From Aradus depressus (Eukaryota; Arthropoda; Insecta; Hemiptera; Aradidae): DNA of 64,000 bases. The notes under the pieces were generated by a model, which saw only the letters and a list, made by a program, of their open reading frames with translations, did no database searches and had not been told where the DNA came from. Location: contig OY759221.1 in assembly GCA_963662175.1 (NCBI GenBank), positions 34,532,045-34,596,044 of the forward strand. Reading direction: 5' to 3'. The position numbers and the translations under genes are program-made. Positions 47,265 to 59,976 of this stretch are shown piece by piece; within the stretch, counting starts at the first letter, position 1; each line of letters begins with the position of its first letter.

Positions 47265-48003
47265 TTTTAAACAAAACTGCGTCATCAGCAGTGGTACATA
47301 TAAAATAAAAATATGGAAAAGTAACTAAAGCAACAGGATACAGAGTAACAAAATCCAATAAAACTTGCTTACACCACCCGTACAACGTGGAGTCTAATGA
47401 AACACTGCATAATAGCTTACTTATACATGCAAATAAATATTTAAACATTCATTCGAAACTAATATAATATAAAAAAATAACTAAAATTAACATCTATGCA
47501 ACAATATAATATTAATATGTTATAATTGGCCAATATTGAGCACGCCGTCCTTCGGATGGAACGTTGAGCGAATTTAAGATAGGCAAAATTAGTAGAGTTT
47601 TCTTATGTTCACCACAGTGACGAAAGAGCGCTGTGGTGGTAGGCGCACATCTCCTTATTGTAGATAGAAACCCTTCATTCAAACACATATACACAGTATT
47701 ACTTTACAGAAAACTTCTATATCCACTTTAAACATAGTCTGTCCAGTCTGATCCGGCACCAGCAACATACAAAAAAAGTGCTCTCCACTACGAAAAGCAT
47801 TCAGCGCACCTTGGTTTGGCCGATATCAGAAAATCCTCGAGGAACTGGGGTTCCTTTTCCAGTACTAGTACAGAATAACCCTCCTCAATTGCTCACGGGC
47901 TGTGTACGCAGTTTTAAACAAAACTGCGTCATCAGCAGTGATACATCTATGAATACATATAAAATGTAAATATGGAAAAGTAACTAAAGCAACAGGGTAC
48001 AGA
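47265..48003. repeat. Region with ~85-bp direct repeat and an S1 fragment
   Basis: 47265-47347 and 47911-48003 share 'ttaaacaaaactgcgtcatc' and 'ggaaaagtaactaaagcaac'. Between them 47533-47643 is a plus-strand S1 body fragment with two deletions. No gene. Confidence 0.6.
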
Positions 48004-48004
48004 T

Positions 48005-48226
48005 ACTATGTATAGTTTTTTTTAACACTAAATAAATAATACTAGGTATAGTTTTTTTTAACACTAAATAAATAATACTATGTATAGTTTTTTTTAACAC
48101 TAAATAAATAATACTATGTATAGTGTTTTAATAAAAATACCCTAATACTATGTATAGTTTTTTTAATACTAAATAAATAATACTATGTATAGTTTTTTAA
48201 TAAAAATACCCCAATTGTATGTATAG
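48005..48226. repeat. Minisatellite, ~36-45 bp units
   Basis: Six to seven copies of TACTATGTATAGTTTTTT followed by AACACTAAATAAATAA, with length variation in the T run and one variant half-unit (AATAAAAATACC). Confidence 0.85.
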
Positions 48227-48575
48227 GTTTTTTTTTTCTTTTTGTATCGCCCACCCTTATGGAAATTCTTTTTTTGGGCCCTTAGAGGGCGGGGGAGGGT
48301 AACACATTTTTAACACAGGGGCAGGCTACATTACCGGGGTTATATACAAAAATCCATGGACCCGAGAGAGATGTTTTATTAATGAAATAAAATTCTCCCC
48401 CAGACAGGATTCCCATGCGCACCCATGGTGGGTCCTTGCTACCAAACCCCTACACTCTAGCCCACACGACTTCATATGTACATAGTCTCATGACAGCTGT
48501 CAGGCGGCTCAAACCAAGACTTTATCCAAGACATTATATTTTAAAAATGCTTTTATACAAGTTTATGTTTAGCTT
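48227..48575. other. Intergenic, nothing recognised
   Basis: G/C-rich patch near 48280-48300; no gene. Confidence 0.35.
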
Positions 48576-48997
48576 AATTGAGGAGTTTGGAGCCAGAGCG
48601 GACCAACCCACAATTTTTCTGAAAATGAGTTATTACCATCCTGATGTTGGCATAGGTTCCCTTTTTTCAAAACCAGTGTGGATCACTTAGTTTCTTCACT
48701 TCAGTGATAGATAGCAGCACTTTAAGTTTAGTCCACAAATATTTTGTGCATATATTTTCAAAGTCACAATGGATCATACGGCCTTCAAAAACTTTATAGA
48801 ACACAAAAAGGGATCACTCATCCAATACTATTCTAAAATTTCAAATATAAATAAATATTTGGGGCCCATTTAATAAATGGACGACGATATTGACTCCATA
48901 ATATGGAGATAAACAAAATGTACTCAATTTTCAATTGCCATTTTCTTCCTGTTCAGTTTCAACCAGTTGGTCCGCTCTGGCTCCAAACTCCTCAATT
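48576..48997. repeat. 31-bp perfect inverted repeat enclosing ~360 bp
   Basis: Arm 48576-48606 (AATTGAGGAGTTTGGAGCCA onward) is the exact reverse complement of 48967-48997. This could be a small DNA transposon or a foldback. No coding frame inside matches a known protein. Confidence 0.7.
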
Positions 48998-49746
48998 GTG
49001 CTGATTCAAATAAATATTGTTATTGAACTTCAATGTCATACTTAAAAAGAAAATTGTGCCTGAGCTTAGTAACTTAGGAACAATTTTTGACAAAATTAGA
49101 TTAGCATTAGTTATATTATCGGAATGTCAATTTTTTATACCCACTGATTTAATGAAGTGGCGATGCACTGTGGCACGGCACCCGAGACCCATTTCCATCT
49201 TTTTATCTACTTTATCTGAGGATTTCTATAGAAATGTCTGTATGATTGGCTCTACTCGATATCTAATATCGATTTTTTACTTTTTTTCCCCTATAATCGT
49301 GGAAGCTGGAACCAAACAGAACCTCATCTCCAGAGGGACAGCTAAACTGTATCTTTCAGATCTTTTGTATTTTCCACTCTTTTGATACGTGGCCATGGAA
49401 AAATAAAAAAAAAATCATGAAAAGATAATGGAACAATGAACTGTAACAGAAAACATTTTTTGCTTCATAGTTTTCTCAGTTTTAGACCAGCCACAAGTCG
49501 ACACGTCTTTTTGTTATCTGGTTTTGGTAATTCTAAGCCGAAACTAAGGACTATTTGTGATTTCTAAGTTGAGAAACGTGGACATATTGTAAACATGTAA
49601 TAAATAAATAAAACAAACTTATTTTTTGGTATATTGCCTATACCAAAAAACAATTATACAAAACTACCAGTTTCGACATTAAAACCTCTTAGTTTATAAC
49701 TAAACTTGACGTTGATATAATGGCGAAACCAGTAGTTTATGTATAA
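48998..49746. other. Intergenic, nothing recognised
   Basis: The 122-codon frame at 49017-49385 shows no domain. A GGCGAAACCAGTAG string at ~49722 faintly resembles Penelope termini. Confidence 0.35.
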
Positions 49747-50145
49747 CTAGCAGTAATATCCGGCGTTGCCCGGGGAACTTTGACTTTTCTCCCAATATCT
49801 CCTATAAGGCTATTCAGTTCCTCGACAGTACATTCATGATGTTATAATTTTCAATTATTCATACGGAATAAGGCTTATAGTCCTTCAACTGTAGTAACGC
49901 TAGCTTTGGAGCTAAAACTAATTTATTCAAAAAGATTTCTCATTAATATTTGCAATGGTTTTCGAGTTACAAAGATTGCGTGGGTGGATGCTGGGATGGA
50001 CCAGATATTGAGGTACTAATACGCCTATAACCTTCCACAGACGATGACGAACAAATTTTTAAAAAAATTAATCAAATCCATCAAGCCGTTCGTGAGTTAT
50101 AGCGGTACAACGCACAGACATTTTCAGCTTTATATATATGATTGT
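49747..50145 (+). repeat. R2 dispersed repeat, longer copy
   Basis: Same family as 20784-21080, extending to 'cgttcgtgagttatagcgg', 'acaacgcacagaca' and a TATATATA tail. The right end looks like the 3' terminus of an RTE-type LINE family. Confidence 0.75.
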
Positions 50146-50509
50146 GAAATTACAACTTTAATCTTTTAAAAATAAAATTATATGAACAAACTTCCCTTGG
50201 TGTTAATGATATTTTTATCTAAAATTAAAAATGATTATATCTACAGAAACTAACCAAAAGTAGGTAATCGTCGTGAACTTATTTTGAGTTATTAACTTTA
50301 TTTAAAAAAAATTGAAATTTCAAATTGCCATTTAACGGTAAATACGCGAAATGTGAAAAATCCTTCTATATATTTGAATGCATCTATCAGTATATCAAAA
50401 TTATAAGATTATAAAATCAAAATTTTGATGTCGGATGAATGATTGTTTATGCATGGAATGATCCGAATAGCCGAGAAGGAATTAATCAAGTTTCTGTCTC
50501 AACTTTAAA

Positions 50510-50725
50510 ACTTTTAGGCCGATTTAGTTGAAAATCAATTTTTTACTCAGGGACTTCTGAATCCTCATATAAAATTTCATGTGGATATATTACGTCATAT
50601 TGATGATTGTTTTCAGGGTTTTATCCCCTACTATGACCTCCACCTCCCCTTTCCACCGAGCAATTTTGCTGAAAATCACTAGATGTTGTCCTTCGTGGGT
50701 CCTAGATCATCCATCTTTTTTTTTA
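50510..50725 (-). repeat. R1 modular repeat copy
   Basis: Minus-strand modules, diverged. Confidence 0.6.
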
Positions 50726-51099
50726 GACTCATTTTATTTTTATTTTATTTATTGTTAATCATTATTTACTTTTCCAAAACATTAATTAAAATTACTACAG
50801 TTTCAGTTTTTAGAAACATTATTGAATTAATAACATATATTGATTAATTGTGTATTTGATATAATTACTTTCAATTCAACCAAAAATCCTCTTTCTACAC
50901 GGTTGATTTCTGTAAAGATAAAATGCCATAAATAGCTAGTACTTTATGTGAGTGATGTTTAAATTATTATTATTTATTTATTTATTTCTCAGGAAATTAT
51001 CAATTACACATTGAAGTTTCTAAAACCAGCAATTCAACTTTTACTTAGCTACACGAAGTATTGAGAAACTTACGTAATTTCATAATAACCCCCTGAAAT

Positions 51100-51525
51100 A
51101 GGTCAACAATTGGATGTTTTGTTTTTAGCGGAATTTCATTTTATACGACCCTCAGAAATTTCATATCAGTGCATCTTTGTACATGACATGATAGCGTTCC
51201 AAAATTTGAATGAAGCGACATGACTAACTTCAAAACCCCTAACTCGCAGTGAAAAGAATAAAGCGCCATGAAATTGTATATATAGTTTCCGAGATCCCTA
51301 AATTAGACACATATTGATTATCAGCCAAATTGAGTGGTTTAGGGAACTTAACCTCAAAATCCTATAGAATGAGTATACACATGAAATTTTGTACGTGGGT
51401 TTAGATGCCTTAAGACACATACTGACTCAATCGAATCAGGCGAAGGTAGAAAGGTTTTAAGGTGGAATCTTAGTTGTTTAGAAATAATGTAAATCGAGCT
51501 GGGAATGTACGTTGTCACTGATTTA
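51100..51525 (+). repeat. R1 modular repeat copy, old
   Basis: Head-like sequence, then two diverged modules and the terminus 'gggaatgtacgttgtcactg'. Confidence 0.55.
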
Positions 51526-52375
51526 CCGAGTATAGAGACAAGAGCAGGAGGAATTCTCCACTATGAGGCCAACAATTAACTCCCGGCACTTTTCACCAAA
51601 AGAGAGGTGAGAAAAACCGTGGAAAAATGTGGAGAACAAGCATAATTGTGCTCTTACAGAATAATTATAAATTTAAAATTCAGTATTGGCTAAAAAAAAT
51701 TTATTTTTCTTTGCGCCAATTTACATTGATTAGCAGTGGTCCTAAAGAGATCTCGGGTGAAGGAATGTTTGATCATTGTATGCTAACTTGGAGGATTGTT
51801 GCATCGAAGGGTTGGGGCCGGCTCCATGTACGGTGAAAGGTGTATTATTCCAAGTGCATGCCAATAACCTGTGACCCTCAAGGTTGAAAAGTGCATACAA
51901 TGAGGATCGGCTGCATAAATAACCAATATGTTGTTAGCGTCATTGGATAATAAGAAGGAAATATTTACCAAAAATTATTTGTATTCCCACTGAGAGGGCA
52001 ATTTTTTAATTTAAATAAATGTATTATGTTATATGCGAGCTCGGATGACAGATTTAGAATATTTTATTCAAATCTCTAATTTTGTAAAAATAAGCACAGG
52101 GAATAGATTTCATTTTGTCATAGACATCCTTACTTCTGAGTCTATTTATGACAATAGTAAAAACAACATTTAACGAGGTTATGATTGTGTAGTTCATAAC
52201 TCCGCTACTAGAGTGCTATGCGAGTTCTTTAGTTGTAAAATTATTGAAATATGTAATTATTTCTTCAATATTTTCATGTAAGCTTTTATGTCTAGATCTA
52301 TATATTTTGAATTAGTTACATATATATATATATATATATAATGAAATTAATAATAGATAAACAAATAATTAAATT
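51526..52375. other. Intergenic with TA microsatellite
   Basis: (TA)n at about 52320-52340. No gene. Confidence 0.45.
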
Positions 52376-52505
52376 ACCATATTTCCTGTAGAAATTATAG
52401 CTGGTCTTCTACTAAATTTTGATTTCTACAGTAGTTTCCAAAATGGGCCCTAAAAAAATATCGAAAGTTCAAGACGTGCAATTTTAAAGAAAGTGCACGT
52501 ATTTA
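52376..52505. repeat. R3 repeat copy
   Basis: Close match to 6147-6290. Confidence 0.65.
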
Positions 52506-52687
52506 AAAAAAAATTCAATTAATAATTATTTAATTTGGATTTCTTTTAATTATAATAATGAGATTAAAAAAACTAAAAATAAAATAAATGATGGGGATTA
52601 TAGTAGAATACAGAGTATATTACACGATAAGGTCTATTTGACATAATATCGAAGTACCTACACGAAGAAAAATTAAAATATGTGTGA

Positions 52688-52960
52688 GCGCGCCGGTAGC
52701 TCAGAGGTAGGTTGTTAGCCTACTAAGATCGCGGGTTCGAAACACCTTGAGAAAAAACCTTGACCACGTCGACCTTCGGTAGGGACGTTAAGCAATTATC
52801 TGCGTCTGTGCGATATCAGGTAGGTACTCGTTAAAGACCCCTATCCTAGGTGAATAAACATTTAGGGTAGGCAAATATTTAGGATACTAATAATAAGGAA
52901 AGAGCCTCTGTTAGTAGGCGAAGTGACTTCGTAGTTAATGCCCGGGCATGCGTGCGATGT
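52688..52960 (+). mobile_element. S1 SINE, old, with small deletions
   Basis: Head GCGCGCCGGTAGCTCAGAGG and box B GGGTTCGAAAC present. The body is diverged, and the 3' end (GCCCGGGCATG) is recognisable. Confidence 0.82.
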
Positions 52961-53649
52961 GAGTTTTGCCTTTCAAACAATTCCCATTTTTTCTTAGGAG
53001 CTAGAATTTCCACTTTTCTACTTTTTTCAATTAGATGGTATGCACTTCATTCCCGTCCCTTTTCATTGTTTCCCAGATACATTTGAACTCTCTTTAACGC
53101 GGTTGTCTTCGACTTACGGATCCATAATAAAAAAGAGATTACTAAATATTATAAATTACATTACCAAGAAAAAATAATAATAATAAGGTGACGTGATAAT
53201 GTTAATAAACCGATCAGGTTATCTATTGCGCAAGCTCAGTGTTGACCATATAAAGTGGTAATGCAGAAAATTGAATTAAATTAGGGTAAGCAGCTTGGCT
53301 AATATGCTACGTGCGTTGAAAACTAGACGTCTCAACTATTTAAGAAAAAACTGGAGAAAGCTTGGTGAGAATGTTAATGGAGACATGCCGATAATGATGT
53401 CATAAGAGCTAACATAGTTCGTCATGTGCAGATTGGTGGTAACCTATAGAACGCCCTTTGGATACGAGTCGATCGAAATATTCGTACAGACTATAGCGAT
53501 ATTAGTGCTTTTTTGCTGTATAGTTTTATATTTTTGTTGTAGCCATTAAAGAAAGAACAACAACGTTCTGAGCCACCTAGCCCTCGGCTACTCTGCGTGT
53601 AAGACAATCTACACCGGAGTATTCGTAGTGGCAGCGTATGATTCTGTTG
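52961..53649. other. Intergenic, nothing recognised
   Basis: May include decayed LINE sequence leading into the next feature; no readable motif. Confidence 0.35.
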
Positions 53650-54366
53650 CAAGGCCAGAGAGCAGCCCTTTTATGGGTAACAAAAGCTTATCAAACTGTC
53701 TCTACGGCTGCGCTATAGGTACTGGCCGCAGCTCCGCCCGTAGACTTGGTCTTGGATGTTGCTGTTGCCTCGTAATACTGTAGACGCAATATGCCTTTAG
53801 GAACAGATATTGATGAGCCCTGGAGCAGGAGGACAGTCCAGACAACAATCCAGAGCGTTGCAAGGACATTGCCCAGGAATGGGTAGTGGGGGGGCAACAA
53901 CGATGGTCACGAAGTCCGAATGCCCGAACGACTTTCGCATACTTTCCAGATGTCTGTGTACGCCTCGACGACGTGGGTACAGCCTGATCACTGGATGTCC
54001 CAGATATTATCAGGTCACAGAGATTTTAACTCCAAACTCTTCTTCTTTAGGAGGAAGAATTACCCAAACTGTTCATGTGGGGGCATCGAGACTGCAGAAC
54101 ATGTAGTCCTCGATTGCCCGCTGTATGACCAGGCCGGTATGGAGTTGATTCGCGGGACCCGATCATGCCTGGGACTGGATTTGCTGCAGCTGGTGACGGA
54201 GACCGGCTACCTAGTGTTCAGTCGACTCCTGGATGAGAGCAGAAAAAAACGATGTTTTGGGCTAGGGAGACCACCGATCGCCACACGTTGGTCGACCGGT
54301 GGTCGCCCCCAGCCCGCCATAGCCTCAATAAAGCACTTCCCAGATCCTTCGAACCCGCGATCTTGA
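53650..54366 (+). pseudogene. LINE ORF2 C-terminal fragment (R1/Jockey-like), with stops
   Basis: Reads QRAALLWVTKAYQTVSTAAL, PPVDLVLDVAVAS and, after frame disruption, HRDFNSKLFFFRRKN and CSCGGIETAEHVVLDCPLYD. The last block is the cysteine/histidine motif (C-x-C...H...C) at the C-terminal end of R1- and Jockey-type ORF2 proteins. In-frame stops at ~53713 and ~53774, and a change of frame near 53900, show decay. The 148-codon frame from 53920 is the surviving tail, and its 3' end is fused to an S1 head (54350). Confidence 0.85.
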
Positions 54367-54413
54367 GCTCAGTAAGCAAGCACACATACCAGTGAGCTAC
54401 CGGCGTGCTCTAT
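54350..54413 (-). mobile_element. S1 tRNA-like head only
   Basis: Boxes B and A (GAACCCGCGATCTTGAGCTC, GAGCTACCGGCG) without the SINE body. It abuts the LINE tail. Confidence 0.75.
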
Positions 54414-54769
54414 TGAGATAATGTTTCCTTCTTATTCAGAAGAGATGAAGGAAGATCTTCTTGAAGTTATTGCCCTTATAGAATTGGTCTCTTTGCTGTC
54501 ACTTTCATGGTGGATTGCCCGAACAACAGCTCATTGTACTCCTATAGAACTGGTTTTGTATCCCTTCTTTCTACATATTGAATAGCACTAAAGGCACCCC
54601 TATTATAACTGCCGTATAAAGATCTATATTTCTCGTTTGATGTTCTTTAATTGCTGTGACTAATTCTTTTCATGATATTATTATTTCATTTCTTTTGCTT
54701 AGTGTGTTTTATTTTTAACTTAAATTATGTGATATAGTCATGACAGAACTTTTTCTTTTAAATTTAATA
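54414..54769. other. Intergenic, nothing recognised
   Basis: AT-rich; no gene. Confidence 0.4.
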
Positions 54770-55175
54770 AGCAACATTTTTGGTAAGATCCAATTTTTCG
54801 ATAGGTCTAACCGTTTTCGGGTAAATTAATGAAATAACCAAAAATATAGTTTTCAAAACGACATTTCAGAACGTTTTTTGGCATGTATCTCGCAAACCGT
54901 TCGACCTGCGAAAATGAAGAGATTTTTTGATTAGGTCATAAATATAAGCGGTATCTTGTACATAGGGCCCGAAAACAAAGTGATGAGATGTAAGTTAGTA
55001 TTCCAAATTTCAAGAGTAGGAGAGCGCTCACAACTTTTCAATGACGTAGACACCACAAAAATGGCCAAAATGTGTTCAGGGGGACCTTAAAACGTGAAAA
55101 TCTGAAAACTCGATCCCGGAGTTTAGCAGGATTACAATACTTTCTTTTACTAGAGGTACGTATAAGAAAGTAGGA
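54770..55175 (-). repeat. R4 dispersed repeat
   Basis: Inverted relative to 23601-23840; shares CCAATTTTTCGATAGG and the 'actttctt..actagaggta' end. Longer than the left-flank copy. Confidence 0.55.
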
Positions 55176-55834
55176 AATAAAAATTATGACTAGGTTAAAG
55201 TTCAACGCAACTTTTCCATAGAACTATCAAAAAAGCAGGCTTTGAAAATTTTGAAAAGTACTCTTAATTCGATTATGAGTCATTCCATGTCTTTGGCCCT
55301 TCGGGTTACTGAATGGAAAATGGTCGGTGCGTCGTAAAAAAAAAAAATCATAAGAACCGAACTTGAATTTTCAAACAGATTACAACTTTCCATGTGGGAA
55401 AGTTAAATTGCAAAATTGAAAAAAACATATTGTGACTCTCAGGGACTTGTTTCCTTTCCATTAAGCCAACTTCCCACTTTCGCTCGCACACAACACTTTC
55501 TTCATTAACGCTGTTCTTCTCTTGACCCTAGATCTTTATCTGGTATTTTTCTTTGTGAAACTAAAAGTGAACACTTTTTTTTCTTTATTTTTACATTTTT
55601 TATGATATCATTTACTTCATTTTTTTTTAAAATATTAGATATTCTTTTCATTTCGAGAAAGTTCTTAGTAAACAGTTTTTTCCTGTATTTATTTATTTAT
55701 TTCACGCTTCCATTTTCCAAGACAGTCTCATCTTTTACAATATTCATCTCTCACACGTAGATAGGCATTTAACCTTAGATTTGTTCAACCTGCCAGCATT
55801 TTAAACTTTCAATTTATTATTTAATTATTTTTAT
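55176..55834. other. Intergenic, nothing recognised
   Basis: T-rich stretches; no gene. Confidence 0.4.
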
Positions 55835-56225
55835 GTTACTTCCTCAGCTATACAAAGTATAGAAGAAGTTATGTAATTGGACAGAAAATCGATCTTGAGT
55901 TTTCCTAGGAATTTCAACTTTTCCGTACACCATGATTAATAAAAAACATCCCGTCTTCCGAAATTGTATATATGTCTCCAAAATCTCATAAGAACCTATT
56001 GATTTTCAGCCAAATTGGTCCATGAAAGAGAGAAGTTTGGGAGGGAGGGGGGGGGGGGGGCGCTTAACACAAAAGCTTTAATAACTGTCGATATAATGAA
56101 TGTATCGACATGTAATTGTATATATGAATTCAGAGCCTCTTAAGGACGATGTTAGTTAATTAACGAAATCGGCTGAAGGGAAGGGGGGAGGGGATCAGAG
56201 AGGGGAAGTTCAATTAAACAACCCT
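55835..56225 (+). repeat. R1 modular repeat copy
   Basis: Head ACTTCCTCAGCTATACAAAG, 'gtaattggacagaaaatcga', two modules, with a G13 run at ~56047-56060. Confidence 0.7.
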
Positions 56226-56228
56226 AAT

Positions 56229-56293
56229 TAGGAACCCGCGATCTTGAACTCAGTAAGCAAGCATGTTACCTCTGAGCTACCGGCGCCCTCTAC
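56229..56293 (-). mobile_element. S1 tRNA-like head only
   Basis: GGAACCCGCGATCTTGAACT to GAGCTACCGGCGCCCTC; body absent. Confidence 0.75.
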
Positions 56294-56804
56294 ACTGTTA
56301 CCTAAATACATTTATTATATTTCGGAAAATGAGTCAGGCCATTGAAAATAAAGTTTTCCACATCCGTCCTTCCGGGTAAGGTCGCGACATATTTGCATAC
56401 AGGAAATTAAGGTAGGTATAAAAAATGAAAGGATATGACTAATCGATTTGAGTCTCCTGTCTTATTACTGTCAGTATCGACCTTTCACCTGACTGACTGA
56501 CAACTGACCTGACTAAATGGATTCGATTAACAACCAGGTGGAAAAGGTGGGATAAAAAAAAAAGGGGGAAGTTTTGGGACGGAATATGGCCTCAGGTTTC
56601 TTGAAATGTAAACAGGGATCAACAACAATATTAAGCCGAATTTGGGGAAGAAGTTGTTATGTAGAAGTACATAGGGCCTACGCTGTGGAGTTTCCGGAGG
56701 TTGTTGCGGCTTCAATGAAATTCCTCAGCGATAATGAATGAACTGTTGTTCACCGATTCCATTGAAGAAATTCCATAAAGAGTAAAAAAAAAGTAAAGTA
56801 GGTA
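56294..56804. other. Intergenic, nothing recognised
   Basis: No recognisable gene. Confidence 0.35.
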
Positions 56805-56889
56805 CCTTATTCAGGGACTTCTGAATCATCATACTAAATTTTCTGTTGATCCATTCGTTACATCGACTGTTATTAGGGTTTTTGATTGA
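56805..56889 (-). repeat. R1 fragment
   Basis: One partial module on minus ('catcgactgttattaggg'). Confidence 0.55.
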
Positions 56890-57203
56890 TATAGGTTAGG
56901 TTAGGTTTTATGATTCATGCCCGGGCTTTAACTACGAGGTCATATCGCCGACTACCAGAGCCCTCTTTCGTCAATCTGGTGGACATGAGCCCGACTCTAC
57001 TGTGGGAGTCCTAAATGTTGCCTACCCTAAATTTTTATTCACCTAGGGCAGGGGTCTTTAACGAGTACCTGACATCGTATAGGCTCGGGACCATTGCTTA
57101 ACGTCCCATCCGAAGGACGGCGTGCTTAAGTTTATTTCACCTCCCAGATAAAATAAACTAAAGGCCTCGGTCGGGTTTAGAACCCGCGATCTTGAGCTCA
57201 GTA
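56890..57203 (-). mobile_element. S1 SINE with telomere-like tail, head truncated
   Basis: Tail on the plus strand reads AGGTTAGGTTAGGTTTTATG; the body is complete. The tRNA-like head stops after 'cttgagctcag'. Confidence 0.9.
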
Positions 57204-57788
57204 TCATCAGCCATCCACAGGTCAGCTTGTCGCATATTTCCAAGATGGCTTATAATGTTTTAAAGATGGACAGACAGAGGAATGAAAACATAAGGGCATC
57301 GGTCATTGACCTATGAAACACTGAAAGAAGTAAGTGGTTATAAACAATTTCTATGCAGCTGCCTCACTGCATTTAAAGCGATAAACATTGCATACTTCGT
57401 TAAGGTAAGACCTCTAAAACCTGTTAAGTATTTAACGACGACAGACTACACATCAGTTGGAGGAGAGTGGTGCTTATTACTATACAAAGCACGTAGGGTC
57501 TGCCGGCTACCGGATGGTGTCTACCGGATATCCATCCATTCCATGGCAGTAAACCAATGGCTATTATTACAGATGCAAAGTGGGTGAAAATCTCCACCTC
57601 AATCGCCCCTAGGCAAGCAAAGAAAAGGTCATGAAAACGGACGAGTGATTTAAGTAATAATTTATGGTTTCCAGATTTACTTTGTGAAGCTCCATTCTAG
57701 AAATAGATAATTAAAATACACAATTTCTTTGTCAAACTTCACTATTCTTTAACTTCACTATAAATTTACTTTATATAATAAACTTTGA
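57204..57788. other. Intergenic, nothing recognised
   Basis: The 93-codon frame 57306-57587 shows no domain. A block at 57699-57744 is shared with 11266-11307. Confidence 0.35.
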
Positions 57789-58130
57789 GAGGGCGTCGGT
57801 AGCTCAGTGGTATGCGTGCTTGACTTCTGAGCTCAAGGTCGTGGGTTCGTAGCCCGACCGAGGCCCTTAGTTTAATTTATCTGGGAGGTAAAATAAACTT
57901 AAGCACGCCGTCCTTCGGATGGGATGTTAAGCGATGGTCCCGAGCCTGTACGATGTCAGGTACTCGTTAAAGAGTGATGAATAAAAATTTAGGGTAGGCA
58001 AAATTTAGGACCCACAGTAGAGTCGGGCTCATGTCCACCAGAGTGACGAAAGAGCACTCTGGTAGTAGGCGATATGACCTCGTAGTTAAAGCCCGGGCAT
58101 GAGTCATAAAACCTAACCTAACCTAACCTA
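57789..58130 (+). mobile_element. S1 SINE, full length, telomere-like tail
   Basis: Head GAGGGCGTCGGTAGCTCAGT, body with a ~20-bp deletion near 57975, tail with three to four CCTAA units. Confidence 0.92.
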
Positions 58131-58694
58131 TAATAAACTTTGATATAGGTGATATTAAAAAACATAATAATAGATTTTTTTAAGAACACTACTTTTACGT
58201 TAGTAAAATACTTTTTAAGGAACAAATGGCTTAGGCAGCGTATTCAATTAATGGGGCCTGGACGACCGTTTCTCCTCCGACTTGCTTCACTTATACCTTC
58301 ACTGCTCAGCTTCCTATTGATAAAGCGTGAAGATGTGTAGCCTATGTCTCCAGCAAAAAAATAAGCTTCTCACTGGTGAAAGAATTATCCAAATCGGTTT
58401 AGTAGTTTTTGAGATTATCTCAAACACACAAACAAACTTTCTCTCGTTATAGAGACTTCTATTATCCGATTTAAGTTTATCCGTAGCAACTTCGGTCATA
58501 TATGCAGATAACCATGATACACTTCTAAGATTCTTTCGGTTATGGGAACCAAGTTAACATACTCTCTTCCTATATATTTTTCTCTTGTGAATACTAATGA
58601 ATATTCACCTCACATCAGTTTTCAGTTTTGTTTGACATGACCTCCTCTTAACAAGAAGAGAAGCGTTCTTGACCCAGTTGAGCACTATTTCATT
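58131..58694. other. Intergenic; possible RTE-type LINE 3' end
   Basis: Around 58375-58470 the string 'atcggtttagtagtttttga' followed by 'cacacaaacaaactt' resembles RTE/BovB-type 3' ends. No coding part remains. Confidence 0.4.
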
Positions 58695-58860
58695 TCATTT
58701 TTCTTCCCCAGAACAGAGGGTTATGTAATTGGTCAGAAATTAACCCCGATTCTTCAGAAAATGAAAAAAAAAAAATAAATGTCAGTCTATGTGTGTGTTT
58801 GAGTCACGATAACTCCCGTATTTTATTTCTATATCCAGAACCCTATAAGGGCCGTGCAAC
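58695..58860 (+). repeat. R1 head fragment
   Basis: 'tcttccccagaacagagggttatgtaattggtcagaaatt' order matches R1 heads; one partial module follows. Confidence 0.55.
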
Positions 58861-59734
58861 GAGTATTGGCCGCCCATGTGCAAATAACGATAACGCCGCC
58901 CCCCCTCCACAATTACATTACCCGAATGTTTTTATGTTTTTCCCTTTACATTTTGAATTTTTCTACTGAACGTTTTGTGTCAATAGAATTCAAGAGATCA
59001 CTTTCGATGGATGATAACGAAAGGCCCTGTCAGTCTCTCTACAAAAGCAGGGTGCCTTTTAATTACCCATATTTCCCTTTCTTCCCCATCCCTTTAAATG
59101 AATTTATCTTACTTTTCCCTTTGGTTTCGGTTTTTTAAAATTCTCTTGTCTATATTTGGCTTTGTCAACGATAGATTTGAAATAAAGAAAAGAAAAATTG
59201 GGGCGGCCGCCGCTATTATGGGCTTAACTTTGGGTGCCCATGTGCCTCGCACTGCTCTGACAATATCTATTGATTTTCAGCCAAATCGACCATATGTAAG
59301 AATTGATTGGATTCCGAGGAACAGCGAAAACTTAAATGACTAATTCGCTCTCTGCGTACATTTTGGGTGATTCAATGAATATTTTATATATTTTCTAGAT
59401 AATTTAGTGTGACATGAACTGATGCGGTCATTATCAACGGGCTATCGACAAGTTGGCGGCCTGTTCTCAACATATATTCAGCCGGAATATACTCGTAGCT
59501 AAATTATAATAAGCTATCTTTTGGTTGGTATGCAGCTGTGCATGTTATCCTCTCTCCTCAACTATCAGTTATGCAATCCTCTGATGCATTCGTCTCCCGT
59601 CTGTCAGATGCACCACCGTCAAGCCGCTACGTGACATCCTTGCCTGTTTTCACTTATCTCCGACCATTTCTTTGAAATATTAACCATCCTTCACAAACTT
59701 TCTTACAATATCTATTTTGCTTTTACAGCTACAC
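58861..59734. other. Intergenic; R1 tail fragment
   Basis: 59262-59372 is an R1 tail ('ctattgattttcagccaaat', then a degenerate terminus). The frames at 58854-59138 and 59098-59343 have no known domain. Confidence 0.35.
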
Positions 59735-59945
59735 GAAGTCAGGGGAAGGTAAGTAATCGTTCAGAAATTCTTCAGGGGGAATTTCATATTTTCCGACCTC
59801 TTATTCCAAAAATAAAAAATTCTGTATGTCTGTGAACACGATAACTCCCGATTGAATGAATGTATTGACACAAAATTTTATATGAGAATTCAATGCCCTA
59901 TAAGGACAACACCCACTAATTTTCAGCGGAATCAGCTTGATACAC
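59735..59945 (+). repeat. R1 modular repeat copy
   Basis: Head and one module; interrupted by the following S1 fragment, after which R1 sequence resumes at 60150. Confidence 0.65.
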
Positions 59946-59976
59946 ATACAACATTCAATGTCGATACAGTTAGTTA

